Positions 10,241-21,372 are shown, numbered from the stretch's first letter. The stretch is DNA of 64,000 nucleotides from Neoceratodus forsteri (GCA_016271365.2 CM028129.1:460674501-460738500), one strand, 5' to 3'. Program-made: numbers and translations. The notes: a model not told the origin generated them from the sequence alone.

Positions 10241-11540
10241 TTATTGGAAGCAGTCACAGCTTGCATCAGCAACTAGCTGTTGCTTAAGTTTAACCTTGAA
10301 GGAGCCCAAGGTGGATGCTGAAGTGATGTCATGGTGCAGCGAGTTCATCCATAGTGGGGCACGGTAGGCAAAGGACCTTTGTCCCAGAGAAGTGTGACAG
10401 CAAGGTATATTAAATATCTGGCTAGTAGAGCTTCTGGTGCAATGATGGTTGATAGTGGGGGTAATAAGCTTTTGCACTCCGGGGGCATTTTGCCTAAGCT
10501 TACTTTTTTGGACAGTAAACATGTTTGGTACATGAGTCTACCTTTGAATTGGAGTCAGTTAGCCTGACTGAATATGTTGGAGGTATGGGACAGATGGGCT
10601 GAGCTGGAAAGAAGCCGGCATGCTTTGTCATGTGCAACTATGATGCGGTGAAGAGTTGTTTCAGTAGCTGATTCATAGATTGGTAAGCTGTAATCAATAA
10701 GTGAGACAAGAGAGCTTTGAATGGCCAGGTTAACAGCCTCTGGGGTCAAACATTGCTAATGCCTATAAAGTAGCCCAATGTGCATGTTAACAGCCTTAGC
10801 AATGTTGTCAATGTGATGTTTACCCACCCAACAGTGACAATTCAACAGCGAGGTCCCCCACAGCGACTACAGCACCATGCCATTGTAGAGGACCTGCTGG
10901 AACTGGGCACTGTCTGTTGGTGGTCCTGCAACCCACCTGAATCAACTCTGACTCGGAGTTGATAATCCTTAAGTGAAGGGGTGCGGGGGTGCAGCCCCCC
11001 CAAGTGGGAGGTTCGGGGTGAAGCCCTCCAAAGAAAACACAGCCAGCACATAAAAACTGGCAGCTGACTGCAAAATGTGGTTGACCTGCAGGTTTCGCTG
11101 TCAGGTGGTCAATAGGAAATTTGTCGACCACCTGTCGTGGATCCTCAATATGGTAGGCATAGGTCATCATACTGTCAATAGTAATCCCTAGATATCTAAA
11201 GAGCTGAACTAGCTCCAGGGTAGAGCCCTCTTCATTGTTGATAGAAGGAGGGTAAGTTCTGTGCCTATTTTGGGAGATAGAGAACAGCATAGTTTTTGTC
11301 TTGTTGTAGTTCATAACTAACTTGTGCTTATGGAACCATGTGTTAACAATAAGTTTGGGGTCAAGTGAGGGTATACCATTAATGTTAAGCATGGTAGGGG
11401 CAGATCTGAGGTCTCTCCTAGTGACTTCTTTAAGGTTAGTCCAAAATTTTATGCCATCATTCCAGGTCCAAGAGAGCACTTCCTTATAATATTGATTTTT
11501 AGCTGCATGAATAGCCCTCATGCAGTTGTTTCTAGCCACT
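10241..11540 (-). pseudogene. L2-like LINE ORF2, linker, thumb and C-terminus with RT core deleted
   Basis: From 11540: a linker resembling pre-RT sequence (FWTNLKEVTRRDLRSAPTML) jumps straight to post-RT sequence (KLVMNYNKTKTMLFS and FRYLGITIDSMM). Motifs A-C of the polymerase are therefore absent, an internal deletion of several hundred bases. After a foreign insert (about 11148-10818) the frame resumes with HIDNIAKAVNMHIGLLYRH and SLIDYSLPIYESA. 10522-10241 encodes the usual C-terminal block (FAYRAPLWMNSL, FKVKLKQQL). It cannot make a working enzyme. Confidence 0.75.
10818..11148. mobile_element. Unclassified insertion inside the L2-like LINE
   Basis: Host codons for a YAYHI/HIDNI junction flank about 330 bp that fit no LINE sequence. 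It is GC-rich in the middle (ggggtgcgggggtgcagccc). Near 11100-11140 it contains caggtggtc and gaccacctg as 9-bp inverted arms around 15 bp. I found no convincing target duplication or terminal repeats, so the class is open. A small non-autonomous DNA element is one possibility. Confidence 0.45.
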
Positions 11541-11607
11541 TTGTACCTCTGGATGTTGACCTAGTTACACAGGGACCTAGACCTGTGCCATAGATGGTCC
11601 CTGGCAT

Positions 11608-12560
11608 TCAGAAGCTCATGGAGTCCGGAGAAAACCAGGAATTACAGAGGCTTTTGATTTTATGCTTTTTATGGGGGGGGGGTGCGTGCCTATCACATAT
11701 AGCATTGAACTGAAGAATGAATTGGGCTAGGGCAATACCAACATTGTTAGTTGTGTAAACCATTGACCAGTCCTGATTACGCAGGTCAGCTTTTAGTGAT
11801 TCAAAATGCCCACGGATGAGTACCCTGGTGGTGATTGTTCTAGTGGGTGGTATAGAGAATTTGTTCACCCAATGAAACAAGACTGGGGAGTGGTCACTGA
11901 AGGCATCTGGGAGTAAGGTTGTCCAATATATGATCAGGATGGTTAGAGAGCACCCAGTCCAGTAGGGTACCGGTCCCAGTTTTATAGCTGATTCTAGTGG
12001 GGGACTCGACTAGCTGGGTGAGGTGAACTGCTGAAACTGCATCTTTGAAAGGGCTTGTGTCAGGAGAGAACCAATTGATACTGAAATCTCCTAACATGAT
12101 AATTTCTGAATTAAGACTCAGAGAGCCAAAACACTCCAGGAGTGAATCAAAGCAGGAAGCCATTTGTCTGAGAGAAATATAGATTGAAAACACAGTAAGG
12201 ATTTTATTGTGTGCACCTAGAAGCACTTTTATGGCAAGGGCTTGCATATGGTCATCAGTTTTGGGCAGAGTTAGGACGAGATCTTGAAGGTTGTTTTGGA
12301 GGTAGATCACACAACCACCCGTACACTTGGAGAGATTATCTTGTCTAAAGACTGCGTAGCCTGGGATGGAGATTGAAGCATCCTCTACTTTTGGAGAAAG
12401 CCATGTTTCTACGACTGAGAAGATGTCTAGGTTATATTGTTAAGATCCATGCATTCAGTAAGTCCATTTTGGGGAGGAGGCTGCATATATTAAGTGAGGC
12501 AGTTTCAAGTAACCCAGTAGATGACTGTGGGTATGCCGTAAGTTGTAGAGGGCCAGGGTT
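11608..12560 (-). pseudogene. L2-like LINE endonuclease domain
   Basis: Read from 12560: a start typical of the L2 clade (IHPNPGP at about 12572), then 12310-11894 with IIMLGDFSINW (the GDFN-type box) and TLLDWVLSN (the D-W-V box before the final SDH). 11880-11608 continues with FHWVNKFSIPPTRT and the KHKIKSLCN linker. This apurinic-type endonuclease would nick target DNA for target-primed reverse transcription. Frame breaks near 12310 and 11890 inactivate it. Confidence 0.7.
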
Positions 12561-12765
12561 GGGGTGAATATTGACAGAAAGAAGCAGCAACAGTAAGGCC
12601 AGTCTACCCAGATATTCCTTTAACTGCCTGTTGCTGAGTTTGTGAAGCTTCCTCTGAGTTCAGCGCACTTTACAGTTGGCTCGTAAGTTGAAGATCCCAG
12701 GGAGGAGTGCCAAAGGGGGTAGACAGCTAGGGCGATGAAATAGCAACCCCCAGTCACTAAGGGAA

Positions 12766-12959
12766 TTTTTTTTTTTTTTTTAATTTTAGCTTTTGTTAAC
12801 CGGGTAAGTGCACTAGACAAATCCTGCCTATTTTCAGGCACGACCCGGGGGAGAGGGATACAGATGAATGCCAACTGACCTTGAACCAGATTAAGCTGTT
12901 GGTGGTATTTTTAGTGAATGAGAGAAATTTGGCCAGGACAACGGGGAAATTCCCCTACT
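12766..12959 (-). mobile_element. SINE with LINE-like tail, 3' half (split by Tx1-like element)
   Basis: Its A-tail is the T run at 12767-12782. The 3' module (gcctgaaaataggcaggatt, then tagtgcacttacc on the minus strand) recurs at 22009-22135, 50440-50510 and 59230-59310. The next part (cctggccaaattt and gtaggggaatttccccg on the minus strand) continues after the inserted element at 18478. From memory, the joined sequence resembles a vertebrate repeat containing gagacgttaaaccgagg, possibly a V-SINE-type element. Check against Dfam. Confidence 0.6.
12950..12959 (+). repeat. 10-bp target-site duplication of the Tx1-like element, left
   Basis: ttcccctact is repeated exactly at 18478-18487. Removing 12960-18487 restores a continuous SINE sequence (ggggaaattcccctact joined to ctttttgataagtg). 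Confidence 0.8.
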
Positions 12960-13005
12960 GGCTGCCTAGTCACCATCAGTAGGTGTCTCGCTGACGTCAC
13001 GCTGC

Positions 13006-14520
13006 ATGATGGTAGCACTTCAGCAACAGCACTCGGAGATGGAGGTCGGTGAAAGTAAGGTATCTGATGCTACTCAGTGTACAGCCTTGCAGGACTCACC
13101 CAGTTTGCCCGCGAACATTCCCTCGCTGGAAACAGCACCGGAGGAGAAAATGAGTATCCAGGAGTTGGCTGGGGATATTCCAGCGAGTGGGAGTTTGCTT
13201 GGTGAGGAGATAATGGAGTCGGCAGCATTAAACCCTGCTTCAGTGCACTTCTCTCCGATACCCGGAAATACATTAGAAACGAGCGCCTCTACGGAACGAT
13301 TTTCCCGGAGAACTGATGCTACAGGGACTGTTTCTATGAACGGACTCTGAGCATCACAAACTGTGCGACGGCCTTTGGACTACATGATGAGGCCCCACAG
13401 GACTTCTCTCTCTGGACTGGTCTGAAGATTCAGCTCTTACAGGAGCGGGCTGGCGAAAGACTGATTCCGGTCGTTGGATTCCTGATTCTGCCTGGACTAC
13501 CTTCTCATCGGACTCTTCATCTTCAAAGCATGCCACCGATTCAGAGACACTGGGCCCAGGTATTTCTACACAACATTCAGACATTGCACCTGAAAGCGCT
13601 GTAATTACTGAGGGTGGGGAGAGTACTTTGGCTTCTTTGAAACCAAATACCTCCTTTAATAATTCTACTGGGACTCATGGGGATAATGCTGAAATGTTAT
13701 TACAGGAGGGGGGTAAAGGCTCCCAATCCAGACCTCCTATGTCAGAGTTATTTAAAAATAAATTAGAGCAGGCCCCGAGGCGTAATGCTGTTCGGATACG
13801 ATATAAAGGGCGGTCTCCCAGAGCATCCGGATAGGTATTATGTTTTTAAACAGCTTTTGAAAATTTCTATGGGCTTTTCCCCTTCTGACATTTATGCCTT
13901 AATCCACATTTCAGGTGAGGATTCGTTTGACATTAGTTTCCAGACTAATATTCACTTAGACAAATTTTGGGATAAATACGCTATTCACAAAACCACACCT
14001 GTATGGACCCCTTTTTTTGCTATCCCACTTACTAGGCCACAAATCCGTTACATTACTATTATGTTTTGTAATGAAGGGGTAAATGTAAGTGACATTTATC
14101 ATTGGTTACAGTCTAAATGTGACATTCTGAGTCCGCCTGAGGCCTTATTAGATTCTGAAGGTATATGGACTGGGGGATGGAAATTCAAAGTGAAACTTTT
14201 TTTAGTTAATTCTGAAGTTGTGCATCTTCCCAACAGTTTCTTTTTGGGTAAAGATAGGGGAGTCTGCTTTTATGGCAGTCAACCCAGAGCTTGCTACAAG
14301 TGTGGAGCTAAAACCCATATTAGTAGTGTCTGTGACGTGATTGAAATGCCCCTTATGTGGAGGTTTTGGTCATTCTCTAGATATGTGTACTAACATCTTT
14401 CAGTGCAACCTCTCTGCGACGAGAAGGGCCATGCCTTTCATCAGTGCCCTTGGGCTCATAGAAATTGTACTGAAGGTTGGGATCAGGATGACTTATTAAA
14501 AAGCCCATGCAAAGAAACAA
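13006..14520 (+). pseudogene. Tx1-like LINE ORF1 (zinc-knuckle RNA-binding protein)
   Basis: The N-terminal frame 13006-13350 is Ser/Glu-rich and has no recognised fold. 13628-13834 and 13785-14393 continue it in shifted frames. The C-terminal part has RACYKCGAKTHISSVC (CCHC) and, after a frame change, FGHSLDMC and CDEKGHAFHQC, giving three successive CCHC knuckles at about 14290-14455. Zinc-knuckle ORF1 proteins of the L1/Tx1 group bind element RNA in the ribonucleoprotein. At least three frame breaks are present. Confidence 0.75.
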
Positions 14521-14956
14521 GGACCTCTTGATAAAACTGCTTCTATGCCCCAACCCTCAGGCTGTAGATCATTTAGTCACTCCTATGACAACAGGGACTG
14601 GTATTAAGGAACCCCATACTTCTGTAGACAGCCACGCTACCCAAACCTCTCGCCTCCAGTAAACAGACTTCTGGCCTTTCCATGCCCCCCCTTTTGAAAC
14701 AGTCAAGAGCAGACGCCTCACTAGAGCCTCTATAAAACAACCTCCTATAACCCTATTACCTACGGAAATTTTTTTTCCCCCCTACAAGATGACCCTAGGG
14801 AGTCAGATCTTGAATCTGATACTTCTCATGTGTCAGAACTTATTACTGAAGACGAAGATAGCAAAGCAATGGAGTTAGCGAAAGAAAAGAAAGGAAAAAA
14901 AGGAAAGAAAAGGAACGTTAGCCAAAAACATGGCCCTTGACCCCTTAGCTCCCTAT

Positions 14957-15690
14957 GACCATCTTGAAGCTAGCATCATACAATGTATGTAGTATAAAAA
15001 CATTTCAAAGACAATTGCCCATTTTGATGTATTTAGGGTCTTTGAAACTTGATATAATTCTTTAACAAGAGACTAGGGTGACGTCTCTCTTTGAAACCAA
15101 ACAGCTGCAAAGGAAATGGATTTGAGGACCTTCCTTTTGGACCTTTGGTCCAGATATTGCGGATGGTCTTGGGGTATTATTTGGGAACACGTCTTTTAAA
15201 ATATCTAAAGTGATAGATCTTAGACCTGGTAGGTTGTTAATTTTGGATTTTTTCTTTGGGGAATTTTCCTTTCGCCTGATTAATTTGTATGCGCCTCAGA
15301 CAAAGTTATCTCAGATAGAGATCTTCGAAGACGTTAAACCCTTTTTGCTAACTAGAAAGCATATAATTTGGGGTGGAGATTTTAACTGCTCCCTAGACAT
15401 TAATATGAGCAAACAGCTTGGAAAAAAAATATATTGCGATACTAATTTTCTTCACAAACTTATTAAAGATTCTGGTCTCCAAGATGTTTTTAGAAGTCTA
15501 CACCCACAGGGCGGTGAATCATATTTCAGACATACTTTTGCAACTTGTATTGATATGATTTTTGTTTCTCGATATCTCTTTCCAAAATCTTGCTCAGTCA
15601 CACCTACTGAATTTTCTGATCATTTTATCTTAATTGGCAATCTCTCACTGACACATAATCCCCTATTTTCTCCTCTGTAAATTGCCGGTG
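14957..15690 (+). pseudogene. Tx1-like LINE ORF2 endonuclease
   Basis: The domain starts at ATG 14957 (LKLASYNVCSIK) and continues to DIIL then a TAA at 15061 where a Leu codon is expected, then QETRV, which contains the catalytic Glu. Downstream are RLINLYAPQ, IIWGGDFNCSLD (Asn/Asp box) and TEFSDHFILI (the terminal SDH box). These are the landmarks of an apurinic-like endonuclease that nicks the target. The internal stop and a frame break near 15110-15210 disable it. The ten-base duplication at the element ends presumably reflects its staggered cut. Confidence 0.8.
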
Positions 15691-15749
15691 TAGATTAAAC
15701 ACTTCCTTTTTACAGGACGCACACTATTTTTCTAAATTAGAAGTTTTTT

Positions 15750-17080
15750 TTCCGCCAAATTTTCTACTATGGATCTATTTGACCTTTCCTACGATTGGTG
15801 GGTATAACTGAAGGGTGAAATTAAATCCTTGTTCATTAAGTGGGGCAAAATTAAGGCAAATTCAGAATATCTTCAATATTTATTACATAGAAATCAGTTG
15901 TACAAATTAATGTCCTTACCGCCTAAAGACCATTACTTAGTTCATTCCCAAATTATAACAATAAAGAAATTAATGAAAGCTTTTCAATACGATAGGGCTA
16001 AATCTTTAGATTTAGAATTTAAATATTGGAATTAAACAAAGTCCTATGTCTGATCATTTCCAGGCCTGTAAAACTCGTCTCACTAACACCTTAATGACAG
16101 GACTTGTTAATTCAAAGGGGGAATTGATTACCACCGATATAGGTATGTTGTCTGTTATTCAGCAACATATACAAGAATATTTCTCATCTTCAACCATGTT
16201 GCCTATAGAAACATTTCCGCTTCAAAGATTTCCCACTTTACCTAAGCTTCCAGATAATCTTTTACAGTCCCTGGTACTTCCTATTACTTCATATGAAGTT
16301 GCAGAGGTTATTAAAAAAGTTAAAGACTGGAACTGCTCCAGGTCTGGATGGCATACCTAATAAGTTTTATAAAGCTTGCTCTAAATATATGGAATTCTTT
16401 TTGCCTCCAGTTTTTAATTCTGTTTTAAATTCAGTCTCAACTGATAAAACCTTGTCTATTTCTCTTATGACCTTTCTACACAAAAAAGGCGATAAAAGTT
16501 TGGTACCTAATTGGAGACCGATTAGTTTATTAAACACCGATTATAAGATTTTAACTAAGATTCTGCATAATTGCTTAATAAAGGCCGCAAAAATTCTGAT
16601 TCATCCAGCACAAACTTGCTCTATACCTGCTAGAACTATTCAACAAAACCTTTTTTTGATAAGAGATCTTTTTTCCACTTTATCACAAAACTCTCTAGAT
16701 CCTGGGATTATAGTAGCCCTTGATCAAGCCAAAGCTTTCAATATGGTTTGTCATTCCTATTTGTATTTTGTTTTAACTCATTACGGTATTCCGGAAACAT
16801 TTGTTCATTGGATAACCAAACTATATAGTCAGGCAGTTACTATGCCAATTGTGAACGGATTACTGGGTACTGAAATTAAAATTAATAAAGGTGTACGGCA
16901 AGGTTGCCCTTTAAGCCCTCTTCTGTATACTTTTATTTTGGATCCAGTCATCAGAAGTATTGTTTCTGACCATCAGATTATAAGGCTTTCTCCCTCCCCC
17001 TGGTTAGACAAAGTGAAAGTTACAGCATTTACAGATGATGTTACTTTGTTATTGGCAAATGCTTTGTCACTACAATGAGC
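15750..17080 (+). pseudogene. Tx1-like LINE ORF2 reverse transcriptase
   Basis: 15829-16035 and 16046-16360 cover the linker. A frameshift at about 16300-16340 moves into 16293-17078, which holds GTAPGLDGIPNKFYK, NWRPISLLNTDYKILTK, VALDQAKAFNMV (motif A; usual form DQxKAFDxV), GVRQGCPLSPLLY (motif B) and TAFTDDVTLLL (motif C, with both Asp residues kept as FTDD). The polymerase would prime on the nicked target. Motif C is intact, and damage is mainly by frameshifts and stops outside this frame. Confidence 0.85.
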
Positions 17081-18364
17081 ATTAGAGATTTTTTCTTTTT
17101 TTGGGGAGTTTGGGGCATCTCTAAATATGGAGAAAAGCTTTATAATACCTTCAACACACTCCTCACTGGTTCCTAACTATATTAATATACCTGTATCACG
17201 ACTCCTCAAAAAATATTAGGGATATGGTTCGGAGTTGATGATATGGCCCTCTATAATTGGGAAAGACAATTGGGCATAGGAGAATTCAAAGTAAACCTTT
17301 GGAAAAGCTGGACTTTTAGTAAACTAAAAGAATAGCTATTATTAAACAATTTTTAGTTACCCCTGTTTACATATATAAGTCATCTTTTTCCTCCTCCTAC
17401 ATCTGTAGAAACTAGGTTATATAGTATTTTTTTCCAGATGCTTTGGGGAAACAGACTTAACCCTGTTAAGAGGGACTACACATACCTTTCAAAGAAAGAT
17501 GGTGGTCTACAAATGATCAACCCTGTCATTTTTTTCCATTCTAATTTTTTATTTTCTTCTTTTTTGTTTCTTTGGACACAACCTTCATTACCATGGCAGT
17601 TTTGGGTCCGGTCAATCTGGTATAAATAATTCTTTAAATGGTCATTGTTTCCTCCAAAAATGATCTCCTCTGATTCTTTACCTAAGTATGGACTTCCCAC
17701 CCTTAAGAAATTATATCAGTGGAAGATTCCACTACAGAAATTACTTTCCCTGTCTCGAAAATCTTTTTATACATATATTGTTTATGAAGTCCAGAAAAGT
17801 ACATTGTTATTTCCTAATTGTACTCCCACTAAAATGATTTTTGCATTACATAAATTAACAGATTACAGAATCCCAGTCAAAACTTGGGACATTATTTGGA
17901 TTTCAGCTCACGGAAGATTAGGCATCAGAGGGAATATGAAATACAAACCTATAGATGAAAGATATTGTTTAAGACCACAATGCATTAATGTAGAAGAAAG
18001 TCAACAACATTTTTTTATAGATTGCGTGGATAGTAAGGCTTTTTGGTCTCAAGCAGCACTTCACTGGAAGATGCCACATTTAAATTTATTAACCTATAAT
18101 ACTCTCATTTTAGGGGAATATACAGGGATTTGGAAAACTTATCATAAAAGCACTTTAAATGTTTTCTTTGCCTTATTACAGTATTTTTTATGGCAAGCTC
18201 GCTGTAAATTCGTGTTACAACAGCAACAGATATCTTATTCAGTTATAATTGAGTCTGTTCACAATGATTTGCTTGCTATACATATGACTGATAGGAAGTT
18301 TTCTTCTAATGAAAAAATGACAAATTTATGGAAACACTTTCCTATATCTGAAGATTTTTGTTAG
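17081..18364 (+). pseudogene. Tx1-like LINE ORF2 C-terminal region
   Basis: The thumb (17081-17640) is broken into short frames. 17645-18364 is an open 239-residue frame with W-rich hydrophobic blocks and the zinc-like motif YCLRPQCINVEESQQHFFIDC (C-x4-C-x8-H-x4-C), positioned like the L1/Tx1 C-terminal Cys-rich segment involved in RNA binding. It ends with TAG at 18362, about 110 bp before the element end. Confidence 0.75.
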
Positions 18365-18477
18365 GATTGTATGTAACACATTGTTTTTTGTTCTTCTTAT
18401 ATATAATTATTTCTTTGTATTCATACTTATGGTTTGCCCTTTTTCTTTGTGATGTTATGTTTTTTCTCAATAAAAAC

Positions 18478-18600
18478 TTCCCCTACTCTTTTTGATAAGT
18501 GCCATGGGATCTTTAACATCCACTTGAACTACCACCAATCCAGGCAGATGCGACCTCGGTTTAACGTCTCATCCGTATGCAGGTTCCATGGCACAGTAAG
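18478..18600 (-). mobile_element. SINE 5' half, split from 12766-12959 by the Tx1-like element
   Basis: It begins with the second copy of the target duplication (18478-18487) and includes gataagtgccatgggatctt and the tttaacgtctcatccg block. It is continuous with 12950 once the 5.5-kb insert is removed. The 5' limit on the minus strand is uncertain (near 18600); no tRNA-like head is visible there. Confidence 0.6.
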
Positions 18601-18850
18601 ACAGTCACAGCATTGGGATAAGGTAATAGTACTATAAACATATAAATGATTACTATCCAATGTTGGTGAGGTAGATGTTAGAAACTTATTACAGGCAAGG
18701 TCAGATAGGGTCAATAGAGAGAGCAATATAATGCCTCTAGGAAATAGAGCCATTATAAGAGACATTATGATACCAAGGAGTGCAGCAGTAAAGGCACACA
18801 CAAGGTCCCAAGCACAGTGCAAGGTTAATTATACCGGTGGATTTTTTTGA
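18600..18850 (-). pseudogene. 5' part of the L2-like LINE ORF2 (continues at 12765)
   Basis: A frame on the minus strand (18822-18529) reads SLIMALFPRGIILLSLLTLS and DSNHLYVYSTITLSQCC, and the codons after the SINE (12760-12570) run on to the HPNPGP start of the L2 endonuclease. I infer one LINE interrupted by the SINE. The evidence is continuity and position rather than a catalytic motif. Confidence 0.4.
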
Positions 18851-18884
18851 GTTTTTTTTTTCTTCAGAGTACAATATGCTAATA

Positions 18885-20440
18885 GTAGTAGTAGTAGTAA
18901 AAGATTTATTTTCATTCAGGATAAGTTCTTTCTTCACGTCTTAGGCCAAAGCCTTTTTTCAAGATGGTTCTGACAATAGGACTTTAAAATTGTTCAAATA
19001 CAAACACAATACAAACAGCACTTTCAATCTCTAAGACCTTACAAATGTATAATAAATATACTTATATTCCAACAAGACTTGTACAGCTCATTTCACAACA
19101 TGAAATACCAATTAAAAATCCAAGAGATTTCTTATTCATCCATTGCACATACATCTAACTTTCAATTCCTCTGTCAGAAACTTGGTAATCAGAGATGGTT
19201 CATAGCCTGATTTACTTTTTATATCATTCAGCAGTTGACTGTTTGAGGCATATTCAGCTTTAAATGTCATTTTAGTAAAATGATTTTTTACCCTAGGTTT
19301 ATAGGGAGTCGCCCCATTATCTCTTAATTTATATTGATGCTTAACATTTTTCTCCTCTATTTTATCCCTAAGATATTTTGGTTCTCTTGTCATTTGCAAT
19401 CTATGCATTTGTAGGGCCCTTATCATTTTTCTCATGTTTTCAAGGGTTAACCAATCCAGTATCAAATACAAATTACAATGGTGGGTTTTAAAATCACATT
19501 ATAAAATGAATCTGGCTGAATTATTATAAGTAACCTCAAGCTTTCTTAGGAGAAAGCCTCAGGCCTTTCCATTTATATGACTGCCGTAATCTATTATAGT
19601 AATTAATAACTGATTTACTATTGATTTCCGTATACTAATATCTGTACAAAACCTTTTTCTTCAAAAAGCCCCTAGTTTTCTATTTACTTTACCCACCAAT
19701 TCTTCTATATGTACAGTATATCAAATTTCAGTCCCTGGTCAACCCAAACTCCTAAATATTTATAAAAAGAAACCTGCTGTAATGTTTCCTGTCTTAATGT
19801 TTTTATATTCAAATCCTGTTTATGATTTATTCTATCCTTTTGTATTGAAAAAAGGAGAGTTTTCATTTTTTTTACTGTTTAATACTAATTTTTAATTTAC
19901 TAACCATTTTCTAACCTTGTGAAATCTTCCTGAAGTCCCTTTTCTATCTCATTAATATTTGTACCACACGCTAGTAAAACTGTATCATTCATGCATAATT
20001 TAATTTTGGTGTTAATAGCTACTCCCTACCAAATCATTAACGTAAATCAAAAGAAGAGTCAGGCCCAAAATGGACCCCTCTAACAACTTTAAGCTGTTTT
20101 GAGGTTACATCATCAAGCTGAACTAGTTGTGTTCTTTCAAATAAGTAGGAAGAAACCCATCCCAGTGTTTCACAGTCTAGGACCAGTCCCTCCAACCTCT
20201 GGAGCAAAACCCTGTGGTCCACGGTGTTGAAGGCTTTGGATAGGTCCATGTATACCGTGCCCACCCCCCTCCCCCAAGCTGAGAGGAGACAAGATCTATT
20301 AGGTTGGTGAGCGTGGTGTCTGTGGAACGCCCTTTTCGGAAACCTGATTGTGAATCCGAAAGTAAGTGGTATTTCTCCAAATAACCACTTAACTGGTTTT
20401 GTACCAGTTTTTCCATTACCTTCGACACTATGGACATATG
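18885..20440 (-). mobile_element. Rex1/L2-like LINE fragment with TAG-repeat tail
   Basis: The 3' end is the tagtagtagtagtag tract at 18884-18899 (simple-repeat tail on the minus strand). From 20440 downward the strand reads RT fingers and palm, then thumb and C-terminus (19471-19136). It is 5'-truncated at about 20440, where the cataacagcata array begins. It differs in sequence from the neighbouring L2-like copies. Confidence 0.7.
19136..20437 (-). pseudogene. Rex1/L2-like reverse transcriptase and C-terminus
   Basis: 20437-20177 reads SIVSKVMEKLVQNQLSGYLE and SQSGFRKGRSTDTTL. In the next frame (to 20037) come VYMDLSKAFNTVDHRVLLQ (motif A), SYLFERTQLVQLD and a VRGVHFGP remnant of motif B. 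About 20010 reads CMNDTVLLACG in place of a (Y/F)ADD motif C, so the first Asp appears lost. Thumb residues KYLGVWVDQGLKFD lie near 19780. 19471-19136 is a Lys/Arg-rich C-terminal frame (NMRKMIRALQMHRLQ, PRVKNHFTKMTFKA). It is inactive. Confidence 0.7.
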
Positions 20441-20449
20441 CTAACTTGT

Positions 20450-20870
20450 CCAAAATTAGCCATTTCTGCATAACAGCATAATATAAGTAGTAAAACACAT
20501 GTATTGGTGGAAGCACCCCCACCGACTTACCCATTTCTCCATAACAGCATAGCCTATGTTCTCACCAAGTTGGCTGTTTCTGCATAACACCATAATATAA
20601 GTAGCAAAAGAAATGTATTGGTGACAGCTCAGAACCCTTCAGGCCCCTGCAGTACCTCCAACTTTCCCAAAGTGACCCATTTCTGCATAACAGCATAATG
20701 TAAGTAGAAAAACACATGTATTGGTGGGAGTGTGGGGCTCTTTGGGCCCTGTGCTCCCCCACCGACTTGCTTATTTCTGCATAATAGCATAGCCCCATGT
20801 TCCCACCAACTGGCCCATTTCTGCATAACACCATAATATAAATATCAAAACACATGTATTGTTAGGAGCA
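20450..20870 (+). repeat. cataacagcata array, second copy
   Basis: Direct copy of the 9285-9663 array with the same alternating units (cataacagcataatataagt, cataacaccataatataagt, acacatgtattggtggg). One full hairpin unit lies at 20723-20763. It is bounded left by the truncated LINE and right by the block inverted relative to 8.9-9.1 kb. Confidence 0.75.
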
Positions 20871-20879
20871 TCTGACATG

Positions 20880-21240
20880 CTTGTAGAAGATGTCAGTGTA
20901 TGCACCCAAGAGACTGGGATGGTAGCAGAAGTGATACAGTTGGTGAAACATGATGATGGATGACTGTTGTGGTGTGTTTAAGAAGTTGTATGTTATTTCT
21001 GTTGTGTTATGGTGTGTGTCTGTGATTGGTTGTCTTGCCTTGTACCGCTCCCCCCAGTTGTGTGCTGTGTGTGTGTGTGTGTGTGTGTGTGTGTCTATGT
21101 GTGTGTCTGTGTGTGTGTGTGTGTATGTGTGGCAGTGGGGGGGGGAGTCGGAGTCAGGGTTGAAAAACCTAATGCTGAATGTCCTTGCCTTTTTTCTGTA
21201 AAAAAAACCCTAACTGTTACATTAACGCAGTTTTGCAAAG

Positions 21241-21245
<5 letters not shown>
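20880..21245 (-). repeat. Inverted copy of 8870-9110
   Basis: The block gcacccaagagactgggatgg to gtgatacagttggtgaaaca, then the (TG)n tract and aacctaatgctgaatgt, is the reverse complement of 8870-9110. The two copies face each other about 12 kb apart, while the adjacent arrays are in direct orientation. Confidence 0.8.
21061..21132 (+). repeat. (TG)n microsatellite
   Basis: TG dinucleotide tract with a few C or A interruptions, the inverted counterpart of the (CA)n tract at 8925. Confidence 0.95.

Positions 21246-21291
<46 letters not shown>
21244..21291 (+). repeat. (TA)n microsatellite
   Basis: Perfect TA run of about 48 bp, followed by a short atatatatt block at 21299-21308. Confidence 0.95.
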
Positions 21292-21294
<3 letters not shown>

Positions 21295-21372
21295 AAGATA
21301 TATATATTGGGGTGAGTTGTAAATGTTTCAGATAAAACCATGTATTCTCACTGGAGTGAGAATAAATGCTGA

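Larger units (their letters stand above)
9664..12765 (-). mobile_element. L2-like LINE (copy A), 3' two thirds
   Basis: The minus-strand element ends at the T-rich (TTTA)n tract at 9664-9681, its A-rich 3' tail. Going upstream one finds a C-terminal segment (10522-10241), thumb remnants (10820-10555 and 11540-11150), endonuclease (12560-11608) and an N-terminal HPNPGP-type segment near 12570. The RT catalytic core is missing. A foreign segment lies at about 10818-11148. The 5' part continues beyond an inserted SINE at 18600-18850. Confidence 0.75.
12960..18477 (+). mobile_element. Tx1-like L1-clade LINE, near full length (5.5 kb)
   Basis: Two-ORF non-LTR element: ORF1 with zinc knuckles (13006 to about 14520), ORF2 endonuclease (about 14957-15690), RT (about 15800-17080) and a Cys/His C-terminus (17645-18364), then a short 3' UTR ending in aataaaaac. 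Exact 10-bp duplications bound it. The order and the C-terminal CCHC motif fit L1/Tx1. It sits inside a repeated SINE-like sequence, as expected for Tx1 elements, many of which are target-specific. Numerous frameshifts and stops make it inactive. Confidence 0.85.
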
